In this document: in pieces, positions 1 through 10,083 of the stretch
Position numbering within the stretch: the first letter of the stretch is position 1
Layout of the letters: every line of letters begins with the position of its first letter
DNA from: Haemophilus seminalis
Lineage (GTDB): Bacteria; Pseudomonadota; Gammaproteobacteria; Enterobacterales; Pasteurellaceae
Direction of reading: 5' to 3'
DNA: 64,000 nucleotides
Assembly (NCBI RefSeq): GCF_006384255.1
Contig: NZ_VCED01000004.1
Location: 62,001-126,000, forward strand
Made by a program: the position numbers and the translations under genes
Notes under the pieces: model-generated
Told to the model about the DNA's origin: nothing
Seen by the model: the letters and a program-made list of their open reading frames with translations, nothing else
Database searches by the model: none

Positions 1-408
1 GGAACACCATCAGAAGCGGGGGTTTTACTGCCATTGATCGAACGCTTAAAAAATCAAGTGCCGATTATTGGAATTTGTTTAGGTCATCAAGCATTGATTC
101 AAGCCTTTGGCGGAAAGGTTGTTCACGCTGGCGAAGTATTGCATGGTAAAGTTTCTCGTATCACCCATGATAACGAAGCCATGTTTAAAGATCTTGCTAA
201 TCCAATGCCTGTGGCGCGTTATCATTCTTTAATGGGACAAGATTTACCAAAAGAATTTATCGTCAATGCGGAATATAATGGCATTATCATGGCAATTCGT
301 CATCGCGATTTACCTATTTGTGCATTCCAATTTCACCCTGAAAGTATTTTAACTGTGCAAGGTTCGCAATTATTACAACAATCCATTGAATGGTTGTTAA
401 ATAGATAA
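1..408 (+). CDS. trpG: Anthranilate synthase component II, 3' part (TrpG)
   Basis: Glutamine amidotransferase subunit that supplies ammonia to TrpE in the first step of tryptophan synthesis from chorismate. The frame is open from base 1, so the 5' end lies outside the window. The visible part carries the nucleophile elbow GICLGHQA with the catalytic Cys and the late motif FQFHPES with the catalytic His and Glu. That is a class I amidotransferase domain ending in the usual place. It is followed by trpD and trpCF on the same strand, which fixes the trp context. The start at base 34 is only an internal Met. Confidence 0.95.
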   Translation, partial: GTPSEAGVLLPLIERLKNQVPIIGICLGHQALIQAFGGKVVHAGEVLHGKVSRITHDNEAMFKDLANPMPVARYHSLMGQDLPKEFIVNAEYNGIIMAIRHRDLPICAFQFHPESILTVQGSQLLQQSIEWLLNR

Positions 409-417
409 GACATCAAA

Positions 418-843
<426 letters not shown>

Positions 844-895
844 TAAAATATAGAAAATTAGCAAATCCATATACAAAGAAAAACAGGAATAGACT

Positions 896-1897
896 ATGCA
901 ACACAACCAATTATTAGAACAACTTTATAGCGGACATTCACTTTCAACCTCAGAAAGCACCGCACTTTTTAATGCAGTCATCCAAGGTGAGCTTTCCAAT
1001 GAACAAATTGCTGCAATGCTTATCGCTTTAAAAGTGCGGGGAGCAAATACTGAGGAAATTACGGGGGCGGTTGCCGCCTCATTACAAAATGCCAAAGCAT
1101 TCCCACATCCAAATTATTCTTTTGCGGATATTGTAGGAACGGGTGGTGATGGGCAAAACACCATTAATATTTCCACCGCCAGTGCGATTGTGGCAGCATC
1201 AATGGGAGCCAAAGTAGCAAAACATGGCAATCGAAGCGTGTCAAGTAAATCAGGTGCTAGCGATGTATTAACCGCACTTGGCGTTAATGTGAATGTCACA
1301 CCAGAGCAAGCTCGACAAGCATTAGATGAAATTGGTGTCTGCTTTTTATTTGCTCAACAATATCATTCTGGTTTCCGCCATGTTGCGCCAGTCCGTGCTG
1401 CTTTAAAAACGCGCACTATCTTTAATATTTTAGGTCCGCTTATCAATCCTGCTCGCCCAACTTATCATTTACTTGGCGTGTATGCCCCTGAATTAGTGAA
1501 AACCTATGCTGAAACCGCAGTCGCCTTAGGATATCAACATTCCTTTGTTGTACATGGTTCTGGCTTAGATGAAGTTGCATTGCACGATGAAACGCAAGTG
1601 GCAGAAATTAAAAATGGCAAAATTGAATATTTCACTTTAACGCCTAAAGATTTTGGCTTAAAAACGCAATCCCTCGAAAGCCTTCGTGGTGGTGAACCAC
1701 AAGAAAACGCCAAAATGCTCACCTCACTTTTACAAGGCAAAGGAAAGGCTGAACACGAAAATGCTGTCGCAGCAAACACGGCATTATTATTAAAATTATT
1801 CGGGCATGATGACTTAAAACAAAATGTGCAAAATGTATTGGCGCATCTTGCATCAGGTAAAGCCTTTGAAACATTACAGAAATTAACCAAATATTAA
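896..1897 (+). CDS. trpD: Anthranilate phosphoribosyltransferase
   Basis: Transfers phosphoribosyl from PRPP to anthranilate, the second step of tryptophan synthesis. The 333-residue length is normal for a stand-alone TrpD. The glycine-rich PRPP loop [14 protein letters not shown] lies near residues 81-94, and [17 protein letters not shown] follows about 30 residues later; both are hallmarks of the family. In enteric bacteria TrpD is fused to TrpG, whereas here the two are separate genes. It lies 52 bp after the tautomerase gene and 37 bp before trpCF, in an operon-like run. Confidence 0.96.
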   Translation: MQHNQLLEQLYSGHSLSTSESTALFNAVIQGELSNEQIAAMLIALKVRGANTEEITGAVAASLQNAKAFPHPNYSFADIVGTGGDGQNTINISTASAIVAASMGAKVAKHGNRSVSSKSGASDVLTALGVNVNVTPEQARQALDEIGVCFLFAQQYHSGFRHVAPVRAALKTRTIFNILGPLINPARPTYHLLGVYAPELVKTYAETAVALGYQHSFVVHGSGLDEVALHDETQVAEIKNGKIEYFTLTPKDFGLKTQSLESLRGGEPQENAKMLTSLLQGKGKAEHENAVAANTALLLKLFGHDDLKQNVQNVLAHLASGKAFETLQKLTKY

Positions 1898-1934
1898 TAA
1901 AAAGCTAATTTGATACGCCACAATAAGAAGAAAA

Positions 1935-3377
1935 ATGATGATCACTCAAGATTTTACTAAACCCATTGATTCCGCTACGGTGTTACAAAAAATCGTCTTA
2001 GACAAAGCACAATGGGTTAAAGCAAAGGAAACTGAATTTCCGCTTTCACAATTTAAAGAAAACCTTCAAAAATCTGACCGCTCTTTTTACGAGGCATTAG
2101 CAAAAGGTACGCATCAAAAGCCTGCTTACATTTTGGAATGTAAAAAAGCCTCCCCTTCCAAGGGATTAATTCGTGCTGAATTTAATTTGGAAGAAATCGC
2201 CAATGTCTATAAACATTATGCCTCTGCCGTATCTGTGCTAACTGACGAAAAATACTTCCAAGGCAATTTTGAATTCTTGCCTTTAGTTCGCGATATCGTG
2301 AGCCAACCTGTGCTTTGCAAAGATTTTATGATTAGCGAATATCAAGTTTACCTTGCACGCTACTATCAAGCGGATGCAATTTTATTAATGCTTTCTGTGG
2401 TAAACGATGAGACTTATCGTGTGCTGGCAGATCTTGCGCATTCTCTTGGTATGGGCGTATTGACAGAAACCAGTAATGAAGAAGAATTTGAACGCGCCCT
2501 TGCGCTTGGTGCGAAAATTATTGGTGTCAATAATCGTAACTTGCACGATTTAACTGTGGATTTAAATCGTGTTGTTGAACTCACTGAAAAATATTCCGAC
2601 CGTATCCCTGCTGATGTACGTATTATTAGCGAATCAGGCATTTACAACCACAAGCAAATTCGTCAATTACAAAAAGTGGCGCATGGTTTCTTAATTGGGA
2701 GCAGCTTAATGGGCAACCAAGATTTGAATAATGCGGTTCGCTCGGTGATTTTTGGAGAAAATAAAGTATGCGGTTTAACGCGCGCGCAAGATGTCAAAAT
2801 CGTTTACGAAAACGGCGCACTTTACGGAGGATTAATCTTCGTAGAACATTCAAAACGTTGTGTAAGTTTACGCCAGGCGCAAGAATTGGTAACCACTGCT
2901 CCACTTCGATTTGTTGGTGTGTTTCAGAATCAAGAAATTGACTTTATCGCAAAAATAGCCAGCCAGTTGCAACTTTACGCGGTGCAATTACATGGTGCAG
3001 AAACTGAAGGATTTATTACCGCACTTCGCCAACAACTACCAAAAAACACGCAAATCTGGAAAGCGATTTCTGTCAATACTGAAGCTCAAAGTGCGGTCGA
3101 TTTTACTGATGATTTGAATGTGGATCGTTATATTTTTGACAGCAAAACAGCGAACCAACAAGGTGGCACAGGGAAAACTTTTGATTGGTCATTAATTCCT
3201 GAAAATCTTAAACATAAGATTATTTTAGCCGGAGGCATCTCACCAAATAATGTGGAGCAAGCCATTCAACAAAATTGCTTAGGCTTAGATCTTAATTCTG
3301 GAGTAGAAAGTTCTGCGGGCGTAAAAGATCAAGAAAAAGTGCGGTTAGTTTTTGAAAAAATTTGCGGTATTATGTAG
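1935..3377 (+). CDS. trpC: Bifunctional indole-3-glycerol-phosphate synthase / phosphoribosylanthranilate isomerase
   Basis: A fused TrpC-TrpF enzyme of 480 residues, catalysing steps three and four of tryptophan synthesis. The N-terminal half is the IGPS barrel ([14 protein letters not shown] near residue 67, and [12 protein letters not shown] near 195). The C-terminal half is the PRAI barrel, beginning near residue 276 at [13 protein letters not shown] and ending with the glycine-rich [15 protein letters not shown]. It may start at the first or second of two adjacent Met codons. The last codons (CGIM, stop) lie within an inverted repeat that bounds the neighbouring island, so the extreme C-terminus may have been altered by insertion. 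Confidence 0.95.
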   Translation: MMITQDFTKPIDSATVLQKIVLDKAQWVKAKETEFPLSQFKENLQKSDRSFYEALAKGTHQKPAYILECKKASPSKGLIRAEFNLEEIANVYKHYASAVSVLTDEKYFQGNFEFLPLVRDIVSQPVLCKDFMISEYQVYLARYYQADAILLMLSVVNDETYRVLADLAHSLGMGVLTETSNEEEFERALALGAKIIGVNNRNLHDLTVDLNRVVELTEKYSDRIPADVRIISESGIYNHKQIRQLQKVAHGFLIGSSLMGNQDLNNAVRSVIFGENKVCGLTRAQDVKIVYENGALYGGLIFVEHSKRCVSLRQAQELVTTAPLRFVGVFQNQEIDFIAKIASQLQLYAVQLHGAETEGFITALRQQLPKNTQIWKAISVNTEAQSAVDFTDDLNVDRYIFDSKTANQQGGTGKTFDWSLIPENLKHKIILAGGISPNNVEQAIQQNCLGLDLNSGVESSAGVKDQEKVRLVFEKICGIM

Positions 3378-3389
3378 CAGTTGCACAAA
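3358..3389 (+). repeat. Left arm of the 32-bp inverted repeat bounding the accessory island
   Basis: Bases 3365-3389 are perfectly repeated in inverted orientation at 11122-11146. Adding the outer seven bases extends this to 32 bp with one mismatch (right arm 11122-11153). The arm spans the last codons and stop of trpCF. The inner part GCAGTTGCACAAA resembles the end of an IS1595-family element, which suits the transposase remnant at 10156. Confidence 0.7.
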
Positions 3390-3423
3390 GACCGAAAATT
3401 GACTAATTTACCGCATAAATTTG

Positions 3424-3463
3424 AATGCCTTTCCGAATGAAAATTGTGAAAGGCATTTCTTTT
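3424..3463 (+). terminator. Terminator candidate after trpCF
   Basis: A 10-bp perfect stem, AATGCCTTTC (3424-3433) with GAAAGGCATT (3448-3457), followed by TCTTTT. It lies about 45 bases after the trpCF stop codon and just inside the island repeat. Confidence 0.65.
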
Positions 3464-3601
3464 ACCTCAAATTCTAACTTCAACCTCGCAATTTTTCACA
3501 TCAATTTTCCATTTTTTCAAACTCAAGGCGTAGCTATTCCACTCAACCTTCATTCAGGTAAGCTATTTCTTTCTATCTAGTCTATTAGCGTCTATTCGGT
3601 T

Positions 3602-3760
3602 CTATGCTGCCATCAGAATTTCATCGTATTCAGCTTGTTCTTCAAGTCGCTTAAAGTCGCGTGATGAAATTTCGTTAGGCGCAAAGGCTTTCATACCTAG
3701 AAACTCACCTTCACGATGCTCTGCCAATAACCAACCCATTCTTGAAATGACAGAACCCAT
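3602..3760 (-). CDS. Small ORF of 52 residues, unrecognised, probably a remnant
   Basis: It begins MGSVISRMGWLLAEH and ends EQAEYDEILMAA. The sequence is balanced and acidic and looks coding rather than random. I do not recognise the family. There is an in-frame stop just upstream of the ATG, and the preceding bases in another frame also read plausibly, so this may be the intact end of a longer frameshifted gene. There is no convincing ribosome site. It lies alone between trpCF and the R-M genes. Confidence 0.3.
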   Translation of the reverse strand: MGSVISRMGWLLAEHREGEFLGMKAFAPNEISSRDFKRLEEQAEYDEILMAA

Positions 3761-3840
3761 AAGCAACGTTTAAGAACATCTTCAAAGAGTTTCCTATTTA
3801 AAGAAATGATAAATAAGTCAATACAAGACAAATGCATTAA

Positions 3841-3945
3841 CACGAAAAATTCCAAATCAAATTTTTAGATGAAGAGATTTTTGTTGATAAGGAAACAATA
3901 GTGGAATATAATCCTCATCAATTCCTTATAAATAAGATAAGATGA
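3841..3945 (+). pseudogene. Possible 3' end of a degraded gene
   Basis: An open stretch of 34 codons without a start, preceded in frame by TAA, encodes KFLDEEIFVDKETIVEYN and ends at TGA 3943-3945. A strong terminator follows 12 bases later. This is the pattern of a gene tail left after a deletion. The protein family is not recognised. Confidence 0.3.
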
Positions 3946-3956
3946 AGAGAATTAAG

Positions 3957-3988
3957 AAAAAGCCGCCACCGCAAGGAAGCGGCTTTTT
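3957..3988 (+). terminator. Strong rho-independent terminator
   Basis: A 10-bp stem, AAAAAGCCGC (3957-3966) paired with GCGGCTTTTT (3979-3988), with a 12-base loop. It probably terminated the gene whose tail lies at 3841-3945. Confidence 0.75.
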
Positions 3989-4463
3989 CACTTCTAAATA
4001 TCTTTTATTTTAAAGCGATATTTTTGGAAAGTAAAGCGGTTATTAAAAGAAGTTAAATTAATTTTTCATTTTGTTTATTTTATTTTTCAGTTCACAATAG
4101 CAATACTAACTTTCATAGTTATTAATATATTTATTGATAATTTTTTTATCACTTCGATGTTATTTTTGGCTAACTATACTGTGTAAATAGATTCAATTAT
4201 TATTGAATAATAGTTTAGCTCGAAAACATAATATACTTTTGTAAAGGATTATTTGAAAAAGATAAGGTAACTGCCACACTTTTACTTGCTATGTATAGTT
4301 TTTTAAGCCAAAGGTTGGACTAGGGATATTCCTTAATATCGAAACAGCCTGTTTCCAAGACAATTTATTGATTGCCTACCTGTCTTTTGATTGTGAAGTA
4401 TATACTTTAAAGTTACTTTGATAATGATACAATAATATATTACAATAATCGTGTATTTAGATA
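3989..4463. other. AT-rich leader of the R-M operon
   Basis: 475 bases with no convincing gene. It contains two abutting palindromes at 4325-4355 and a short palindrome ACTTTAAAGT at 4404-4413, described separately. A possible -10 TATACT at 4401-4406 precedes the first methyltransferase gene. Nothing else was recognised. Confidence 0.5.
4325..4355. promoter_or_regulatory. Two abutting palindromes, operator candidates for the R-M operon
   Basis: GATATT-CCTT-AATATC (4325-4340, 6-bp arms) is followed with no gap by GAAACAG-C-CTGTTTC (4341-4355, 7-bp arms). They lie about 110-140 bases upstream of the first methyltransferase start. Restriction-modification operons are often controlled through such sites by a methyltransferase or a small regulator. 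No binding protein can be assigned from sequence. Confidence 0.4.
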
Positions 4464-5978
4464 ATGAGAAAATCACGCAAATCAGAGAATTATTTACGTA
4501 GAAAAATTGAGTGTTTTATGGACTTAGGACAGGTATTTACTAGACGAGAAATAGCGGACTATATGGTATCGCTTTTTAATATTGATACTATTGAAACTAT
4601 ATTAGATCCTTGTTTTGGTGAGGGGGTGTTTATTCATTCATTATTAGAGCACCAGTTTAATTCAATTCAAGGTTATGAAATCGATCCTTTTTTATTTGAA
4701 CATGTCAAGAAAAATAAACTAAATTATGTAGAATTGTTTAATTCAGATTTTTTATTATCGAATATTCCAAAAAAATATAGCGGAATTATTATGAATCCAC
4801 CATATATTCGACATGAAAAGATTAATGACTTAAATGAATTAGGTATTACTAAAAAGCAGTTATCCAAGGAAAAAATATATGAAGGATTACCATTAAATGC
4901 AAATATCTATATGTATTTTGTAATCAAAGCAATATCCTTACTTAAGCCCAATGGTGAGCTTGTTATCATTTTCCCAAGTAATTGGCTTCAATCAAAACAT
5001 GGCATAGTATTTAAAAAATTATTACTTAAAGATTGTTCGATAGTTAAACAGGTGTCTATAAAGGGGCAACTATTTGAACAAAATGCGTTAGTAGAAGTTG
5101 TTGTTTTAAAACTCGTGAAGGCTAAAGTGACATCTTTGACAGTAACAGATAATCTAATTTTTAATGGCAGAAAGTTGGTAAGGGATTTGTCTGATAATAT
5201 GGATTTAGACGTTGACTTTCCTGATTCCTTAACTAAATTAGCTAAAATTAGACGAGGGTTGACAACGGGTTATAATAAAATGTATATCAATCCTCCTTTA
5301 AATAATTGTGAGGAGTATATTTTCCCAATTATCTCATCCCCTAAATCAGTAGTAGGTTACTCCACCAAAAATGCTCACTTAGATCAAATACTAATATTAG
5401 ATAAATATAATTACAAGGATATTTCTAGTGATTTAAATGAATATTTAAATACTCATAAAAAAAATATATTATTTAACAAGAGCCCCAAGACTCTATTTGA
5501 GAAAATTAAGGCTAATGAAAATAACTGGTTCAAAATAAATAAAATACCATCAAAAGGGATTATTTTTGGCTATTTTATTAGAGATGAGATAAAATTTATT
5601 ATACATGATTGTGACTCTCTAGTTAGAGATAATTTCTATATCATTGAGCCTAATATTGATAAATTATTGATGCTTGCGTTATTAAACAATTACTACTGTT
5701 ATTACCAACTTGAAAAAATGGGTAAGGAATATGGTGGTGGGTTATTAAAGTTACAAAAATATGATTTAGAACATATAAAATTTCCTAATATAGAAACTAT
5801 ATTAGGAAATGATATAGAAAATCTGAAACGATTAGGGAAAAAGCTTATGGATTCAAAATCAGGATATCTAAATATTATTGATGATATTACTAAGGTGATT
5901 GCTAACTATAGTAGCATAACTTATGAAGTGATTAAATTAAGTTATATTAAGAAGAAAAGTAATAGGTTAAAAAAATGA
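4464..5978 (+). CDS. N6-adenine DNA methyltransferase of a restriction-modification system
   Basis: Predicted to methylate adenine N6 in a specific DNA site using S-adenosylmethionine. Motif X-like GQVFTRREIADYM lies near residue 22, motif I DPCFGEG at residues 48-54 and catalytic motif IV NPPY at 111-114. A long variable C-terminal part should contain the target recognition domain. This order fits the gamma class. The 504-residue length is normal. A second in-frame ATG at 4518 would start the protein at MDLGQVFTR; neither start has a clear ribosome site. The stop overlaps the next gene by 4 bases (ATGA), which implies translational coupling. Target sequence unknown. Confidence 0.88.
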   Translation: MRKSRKSENYLRRKIECFMDLGQVFTRREIADYMVSLFNIDTIETILDPCFGEGVFIHSLLEHQFNSIQGYEIDPFLFEHVKKNKLNYVELFNSDFLLSNIPKKYSGIIMNPPYIRHEKINDLNELGITKKQLSKEKIYEGLPLNANIYMYFVIKAISLLKPNGELVIIFPSNWLQSKHGIVFKKLLLKDCSIVKQVSIKGQLFEQNALVEVVVLKLVKAKVTSLTVTDNLIFNGRKLVRDLSDNMDLDVDFPDSLTKLAKIRRGLTTGYNKMYINPPLNNCEEYIFPIISSPKSVVGYSTKNAHLDQILILDKYNYKDISSDLNEYLNTHKKNILFNKSPKTLFEKIKANENNWFKINKIPSKGIIFGYFIRDEIKFIIHDCDSLVRDNFYIIEPNIDKLLMLALLNNYYCYYQLEKMGKEYGGGLLKLQKYDLEHIKFPNIETILGNDIENLKRLGKKLMDSKSGYLNIIDDITKVIANYSSITYEVIKLSYIKKKSNRLKK

Positions 5979-7051
5979 AGGTTGTTAGTTTATTTTCCGG
6001 TGGTGGCGGACTAGACTTAGGATTTATTAGTGAGGGTTACAATATTATATGGGCTATAGATAATGAGCCTAATGCCGTGGCTACTTACAGAAAAAATATT
6101 GGTGAACATATTATATTAGCCGACATTAATACAATTAATATTCATGAAATCCCCAAAGCAGATGTATTAATTGGTGGTCCACCATGCCAATCATTCTCAT
6201 TGGCGGGTAAGCGGGATATAGATGATCCAAGAGGAATGCTTGTTTGGAGATATTTAGAAATACTAAAAACTACCAAGCCAAAAGCGTTTGTGTTTGAAAA
6301 CGTGACAGGGCTTTTATCTGCTAAAAATAATAATGGGGTTAAAGTATTAGATATCTTACAGAATGAATTCAGAAAACTGGGCTACAATATTTCAGTAAAA
6401 GTAATGAATGCCGTTGACTACGGTGTACCACAAAGGCGTAAAAGACTTATTATTGTTGGGCTAAGAAAAAATATTGTGTTCAACTTTCCCACTCCTACTC
6501 ATGGCGAAAATTTACTTCCTTATATAAGTGTATCCGATGCACTAGATGACTTGAAAGATATTATTGCTAATGACAATACTTTTGTATCTTATTTGCAACC
6601 ACCTCAGACAACATACCAAAAGTTGATGAGGGCAGATGAGCAGTTTCAGGTATCGGAGCATACAGCTCCACAGATGAGCGACTTAGATAAATATATTATT
6701 TCTCATGTAAAGCAAGGAGGTAACTATATGGATATTCCTAATGAAGTGGCTTCGGCAAGAATTAAACGTTTACAGGCTCAGGGAGGGCATACGACTTGCT
6801 ATGGCAGATTAGATGAGTCTAAGCCTGCTTATACTATTAACACTTACTTTAATAGACCTAATGTAGGCTGTAATATTCACTATACAAATGATCGTTTGAT
6901 TACTGTTAGAGAAGCATTAAGACTGCAATCATTCCCTGATTCTTATGAATTAGTTTCAACAAGTAAGCTTGGTAAACACAAAATAGTGGGTAATGCTGTG
7001 CCTCCTTTGTTATCAAAAGCAATTGCTAAACATCTAAAAAGCTATCTTTAA
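5975..7051 (+). CDS. C5-cytosine DNA methyltransferase
   Basis: A complete m5C methyltransferase of 358 residues. The ordered motifs are all present: motif I LFSGGGGLDLGF at the N-terminus, motif IV GGPPCQSFS with catalytic Cys71, motif VI ENV, motif VIII QRRKR, motif IX around REALRLQSFPDSY and motif X GNAVPP near the C-terminus. The target recognition region lies between VIII and IX (about residues 170-300). Its start overlaps the end of the adenine methyltransferase gene, so both are made together. Pairing of m6A and m5C enzymes is typical where the two strands of an asymmetric site are modified differently. No vsr-type repair gene is adjacent. Confidence 0.93.
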   Translation: MKVVSLFSGGGGLDLGFISEGYNIIWAIDNEPNAVATYRKNIGEHIILADINTINIHEIPKADVLIGGPPCQSFSLAGKRDIDDPRGMLVWRYLEILKTTKPKAFVFENVTGLLSAKNNNGVKVLDILQNEFRKLGYNISVKVMNAVDYGVPQRRKRLIIVGLRKNIVFNFPTPTHGENLLPYISVSDALDDLKDIIANDNTFVSYLQPPQTTYQKLMRADEQFQVSEHTAPQMSDLDKYIISHVKQGGNYMDIPNEVASARIKRLQAQGGHTTCYGRLDESKPAYTINTYFNRPNVGCNIHYTNDRLITVREALRLQSFPDSYELVSTSKLGKHKIVGNAVPPLLSKAIAKHLKSYL

Positions 7052-7105
7052 ATAAATGATTTGATATTGTAATAAAAATTTATGGTAATTTAATAAGAGG
7101 TTAGA

Positions 7106-9682
7106 ATGAAAATCAACTATAGTGATTCGGAGGTCGGTGTATTTCATCCTATTTGTGAAAAAGCTTTAAATCTTGCATTAGAAGAATTACATCTTAGCAG
7201 TGAATATCAAGTCTTACACCATCAGAGCACGGGTTCACTTGAAATGGATTTTGTGATAAAGAACCGCTCTACGGGGAAATATCTGTGTGTAATTGAAGTG
7301 AAAAAGACTAAAAATGCAGTCAATAGCGAACGCTATCAGTATCAGGCAATGTCCTATGTTCAATCTGCCATAGAGCAAATGGAAAAAAACTATTATATTT
7401 TAACTAATTTAGAATATATTACTTGCTTTCGATATGATAAAGAACGTCCTCGCTCCTACCAACAACGATTAGAGAATGGTTCACGCAATGTGGATGAGTT
7501 CAAAAATATTGTAACTGATAAAGATTTGAATGAATTTACTTGCAAGCTTAAAGATGCTTTTAAGAAATTCATAGAAAAATTTATTCACGATAGCTTTACT
7601 TATGATCATTCATTCCAGGAGTTTATTGAGCATATTAAATTATATAAAGCGGGTGATCTCTCAATATGGAAATCTTATCTGGCTGTTTGTTTTTACCAAT
7701 ACATTCGTGGTTCTCAAATACAGAAAAGAGTAAGTAGGAAATTAAAAGATATCAAAAACTTCAGAGGGAATATAGAGAAGCTTTGTGATGAAGCTCTTAT
7801 GTTAAATTTTAAATCAATCTTTGACTATCACTCTAATCCTTTTACTAAGGATAATATAGTGGATAGGAGTATTATATCCGAAATGTTTAAATTAGGGCAA
7901 AAATACCCTATCGGTGATAAGATTGCAGATTTATTACATTACTATGTATCTTATGGGAAAGAAATTGATGGTGAAGTAGCAACTGATACTGAACTAAGTA
8001 AAGTGGTCGCGATGTTAGCTCATTTAATTCATGGCAATCTAAAGATAGATGAGTATATTTGTGATCCTGCGGCTGGTAGTGGTAATCTAATACACGCTAC
8101 TGCACAAGAATTTAAAATATCTCCTAATAGAATTCTTGCCAATGATATCAATTCTAAATTACTTGAGATTTTATCTTTAAGACTTGGTTTAGAATATATT
8201 GACACTATCAAACCTAATAATTCACCTAGTATTTCAGATCATAATATTGAGACTCTGCCTAAAGAATATTTTAATAATGTAGGCGTTTTAGTGATTAATC
8301 CACCTTACGTATCCGGTATAAATTGCATCGACAGAAAAGAGTATTTTTTTAATCGAATTAAGGAATTAACAGGGAAAGAACCTATTACCCAAATTGGTCA
8401 GATGCCCTTGGAAGGAGCTTTCTTAGAATTGATTACTCATTTACTTCCTCAAGGAACGACCGTTGCTTGTGTTCTATCAAAATCACATTTACTTGCTAGG
8501 GGAGTAGAGTCAACTACTATTCGTAAGTTAATTTTGAATTCTTTTGGATTGCGAATTGTTTTCGACTATCCTAGGGAAAGTATATTTGAACATGTAATTA
8601 AAGACACTTTTGTTTTTATTGGTAAATTAGGGCAACCTGCGCAACGTATTGACTTGATAAATTGTATAGCGGATATTCCTGATGTAGATATTTTTGAATT
8701 AAAGAATTTCCTAAAAGAGAACTTAGGCGCAGAATGTAAATATGAAGGGGATGGTTTTGCGATTGCAGGCGTTAGCTATGACGTATTTAGTCAAGCAATT
8801 AATGATGGTTGGCGCTTTATTAATCCAACTCATTTAAGAATTAAAGATTTTTTAACCCAATATTTTTATCAAAACTCTCAACTACAAAGCTTAGATAAAA
8901 CTCAGTTTAACTTACATAGAGGAGAAGTTGCAAATAAAGGGGGTTCTGATTTAATTTATCTAAATAAGAAATGGTTTAATAGCAAATTAAAGGATAAATA
9001 TTCTGCTCATCTAAAATTAGGTATGAGAAATGCAGATCCTATGATAATGGTGTTATCTAAGGGAGATACCAATTTCTTATGTAGTGATGCTTTAAGCGAT
9101 ATGGAATTAGATGAGATTATTACTGTTTACCTTAATTATGAATCAGAAAAAGATAGCTCAAAAGTAAAACAGAAGAAAAAATCTAAATCACTTGAACAAC
9201 TAAGATCTATTGTCAAGAATGAAAATTCTCGTAAAACGTTGACTAATTCAATCCTGATTCCTAGAGATATCAGAAGGTATGGTAAAGCATACTTGGCAAC
9301 TCAAGAAATTTTTGTTTCTACAAATTTCATGATACTAAACCTAGAAGATTATACAAATGCGTATTTATTAACGACTTGGTTTACAACAATTTTCTATCAG
9401 CTTATCTGTGAGAATACGACTAAAAATCAAGAAGGAACAAGAAAAATGGAGAAACAAGATTTAGTTACAACAGTTATACCCAATCTTGAAATTATTCCAT
9501 TAGACTTAAAAAATGAATTACTTGGAATACAGAACGTCACTTTCTTAGATTTAGAGAATCCTCAAGTTAGAGATATTGACATTTTATGGAGCAAAATTTT
9601 ATTTGGCAATGATTATGAATATGTTTTAAGTAAGGCAAAAGAATACCTAAGTCAAATGGTAGAACTACGAAAAACTAGATAA
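7106..9682 (+). CDS. Nuclease-methyltransferase fusion (type IIG-like restriction enzyme)
   Basis: An 858-residue protein. The N-terminal domain resembles the type I HsdR N-terminal nuclease fold: Asp48, then Glu64-Val-Lys66 in CVIEVKKTKN, and a later QYQAMSYV, as in PD-(D/E)XK enzymes. A helical linker follows. The adenine methyltransferase domain has motif I DPAAGSGN near residues 319-326 and NPPY at 398-401. About 450 residues remain, including the likely target recognition region. Cutting and modification in one chain is the type IIG plan. It lies 54 bp after the cytosine methyltransferase gene, same strand, in equally AT-rich DNA. A BREX- or Eco57I-like methylase role is the alternative, but the N-terminal nuclease motif favours restriction. 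Confidence 0.82.
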   Translation: MKINYSDSEVGVFHPICEKALNLALEELHLSSEYQVLHHQSTGSLEMDFVIKNRSTGKYLCVIEVKKTKNAVNSERYQYQAMSYVQSAIEQMEKNYYILTNLEYITCFRYDKERPRSYQQRLENGSRNVDEFKNIVTDKDLNEFTCKLKDAFKKFIEKFIHDSFTYDHSFQEFIEHIKLYKAGDLSIWKSYLAVCFYQYIRGSQIQKRVSRKLKDIKNFRGNIEKLCDEALMLNFKSIFDYHSNPFTKDNIVDRSIISEMFKLGQKYPIGDKIADLLHYYVSYGKEIDGEVATDTELSKVVAMLAHLIHGNLKIDEYICDPAAGSGNLIHATAQEFKISPNRILANDINSKLLEILSLRLGLEYIDTIKPNNSPSISDHNIETLPKEYFNNVGVLVINPPYVSGINCIDRKEYFFNRIKELTGKEPITQIGQMPLEGAFLELITHLLPQGTTVACVLSKSHLLARGVESTTIRKLILNSFGLRIVFDYPRESIFEHVIKDTFVFIGKLGQPAQRIDLINCIADIPDVDIFELKNFLKENLGAECKYEGDGFAIAGVSYDVFSQAINDGWRFINPTHLRIKDFLTQYFYQNSQLQSLDKTQFNLHRGEVANKGGSDLIYLNKKWFNSKLKDKYSAHLKLGMRNADPMIMVLSKGDTNFLCSDALSDMELDEIITVYLNYESEKDSSKVKQKKKSKSLEQLRSIVKNENSRKTLTNSILIPRDIRRYGKAYLATQEIFVSTNFMILNLEDYTNAYLLTTWFTTIFYQLICENTTKNQEGTRKMEKQDLVTTVIPNLEIIPLDLKNELLGIQNVTFLDLENPQVRDIDILWSKILFGNDYEYVLSKAKEYLSQMVELRKTR

Positions 9683-9714
9683 TTCTTAGAATACCTAATC
9701 AAAATAGGCGGTTG

Positions 9715-10047
9715 CTATTTCAATGTTAAAATAGCCTGAAACGACACCTCAACAGCCCTTTGAACATCACTCGACATTTGTCGATAATGATTGATAAGGG
9801 CTTGCTCTTTTTCGGCTAACTCATCACTTGGCAAACCTTGAAACATTTCCCCTTCTCCAGTTAACAGCCAGTTAATGTTGATATTCATCATTTCTTTTAG
9901 TTTGGTAAGTGCTTCTACATTTGGTTCACGTCCATTGCATAAATAGTTTTGAACAGAACGATATGGGATGCCCGATAATTCTGAAAATTCTTTAATGTTG
10001 AGATTTTTAGATTCAATAACCTGTTTTAATCTTTCACTTATACTCAT
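9715..10047 (-). CDS. XRE-family helix-turn-helix regulator
   Basis: A 110-residue protein with an N-terminal Cro/CI-type helix-turn-helix (about residues 5-60). The recognition region reads EFSELSGIPYRSVQNYLCNG, followed by the phage-repressor signature NINWLLTGEGEMF. The short C-terminal part is helical. It points toward the R-M operon, with only 32 bp between the stops. It could be a controller of the R-M genes or a leftover phage or mobile-element repressor. A palindrome upstream of its start (10084-10110) is a candidate autoregulatory operator. Confidence 0.85.
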   Translation of the reverse strand: MSISERLKQVIESKNLNIKEFSELSGIPYRSVQNYLCNGREPNVEALTKLKEMMNININWLLTGEGEMFQGLPSDELAEKEQALINHYRQMSSDVQRAVEVSFQAILTLK

Positions 10048-10083
10048 TTAAGTATTCTATATTAGCCTTTTCATGCTCTCTAT

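Noticed and set aside
4464-9682. Calling the R-M module HindII, HincII, HaeII or another named Haemophilus system
   Set aside because: No target site can be deduced from the sequence and I could not compare it with REBASE, so no name is assigned.
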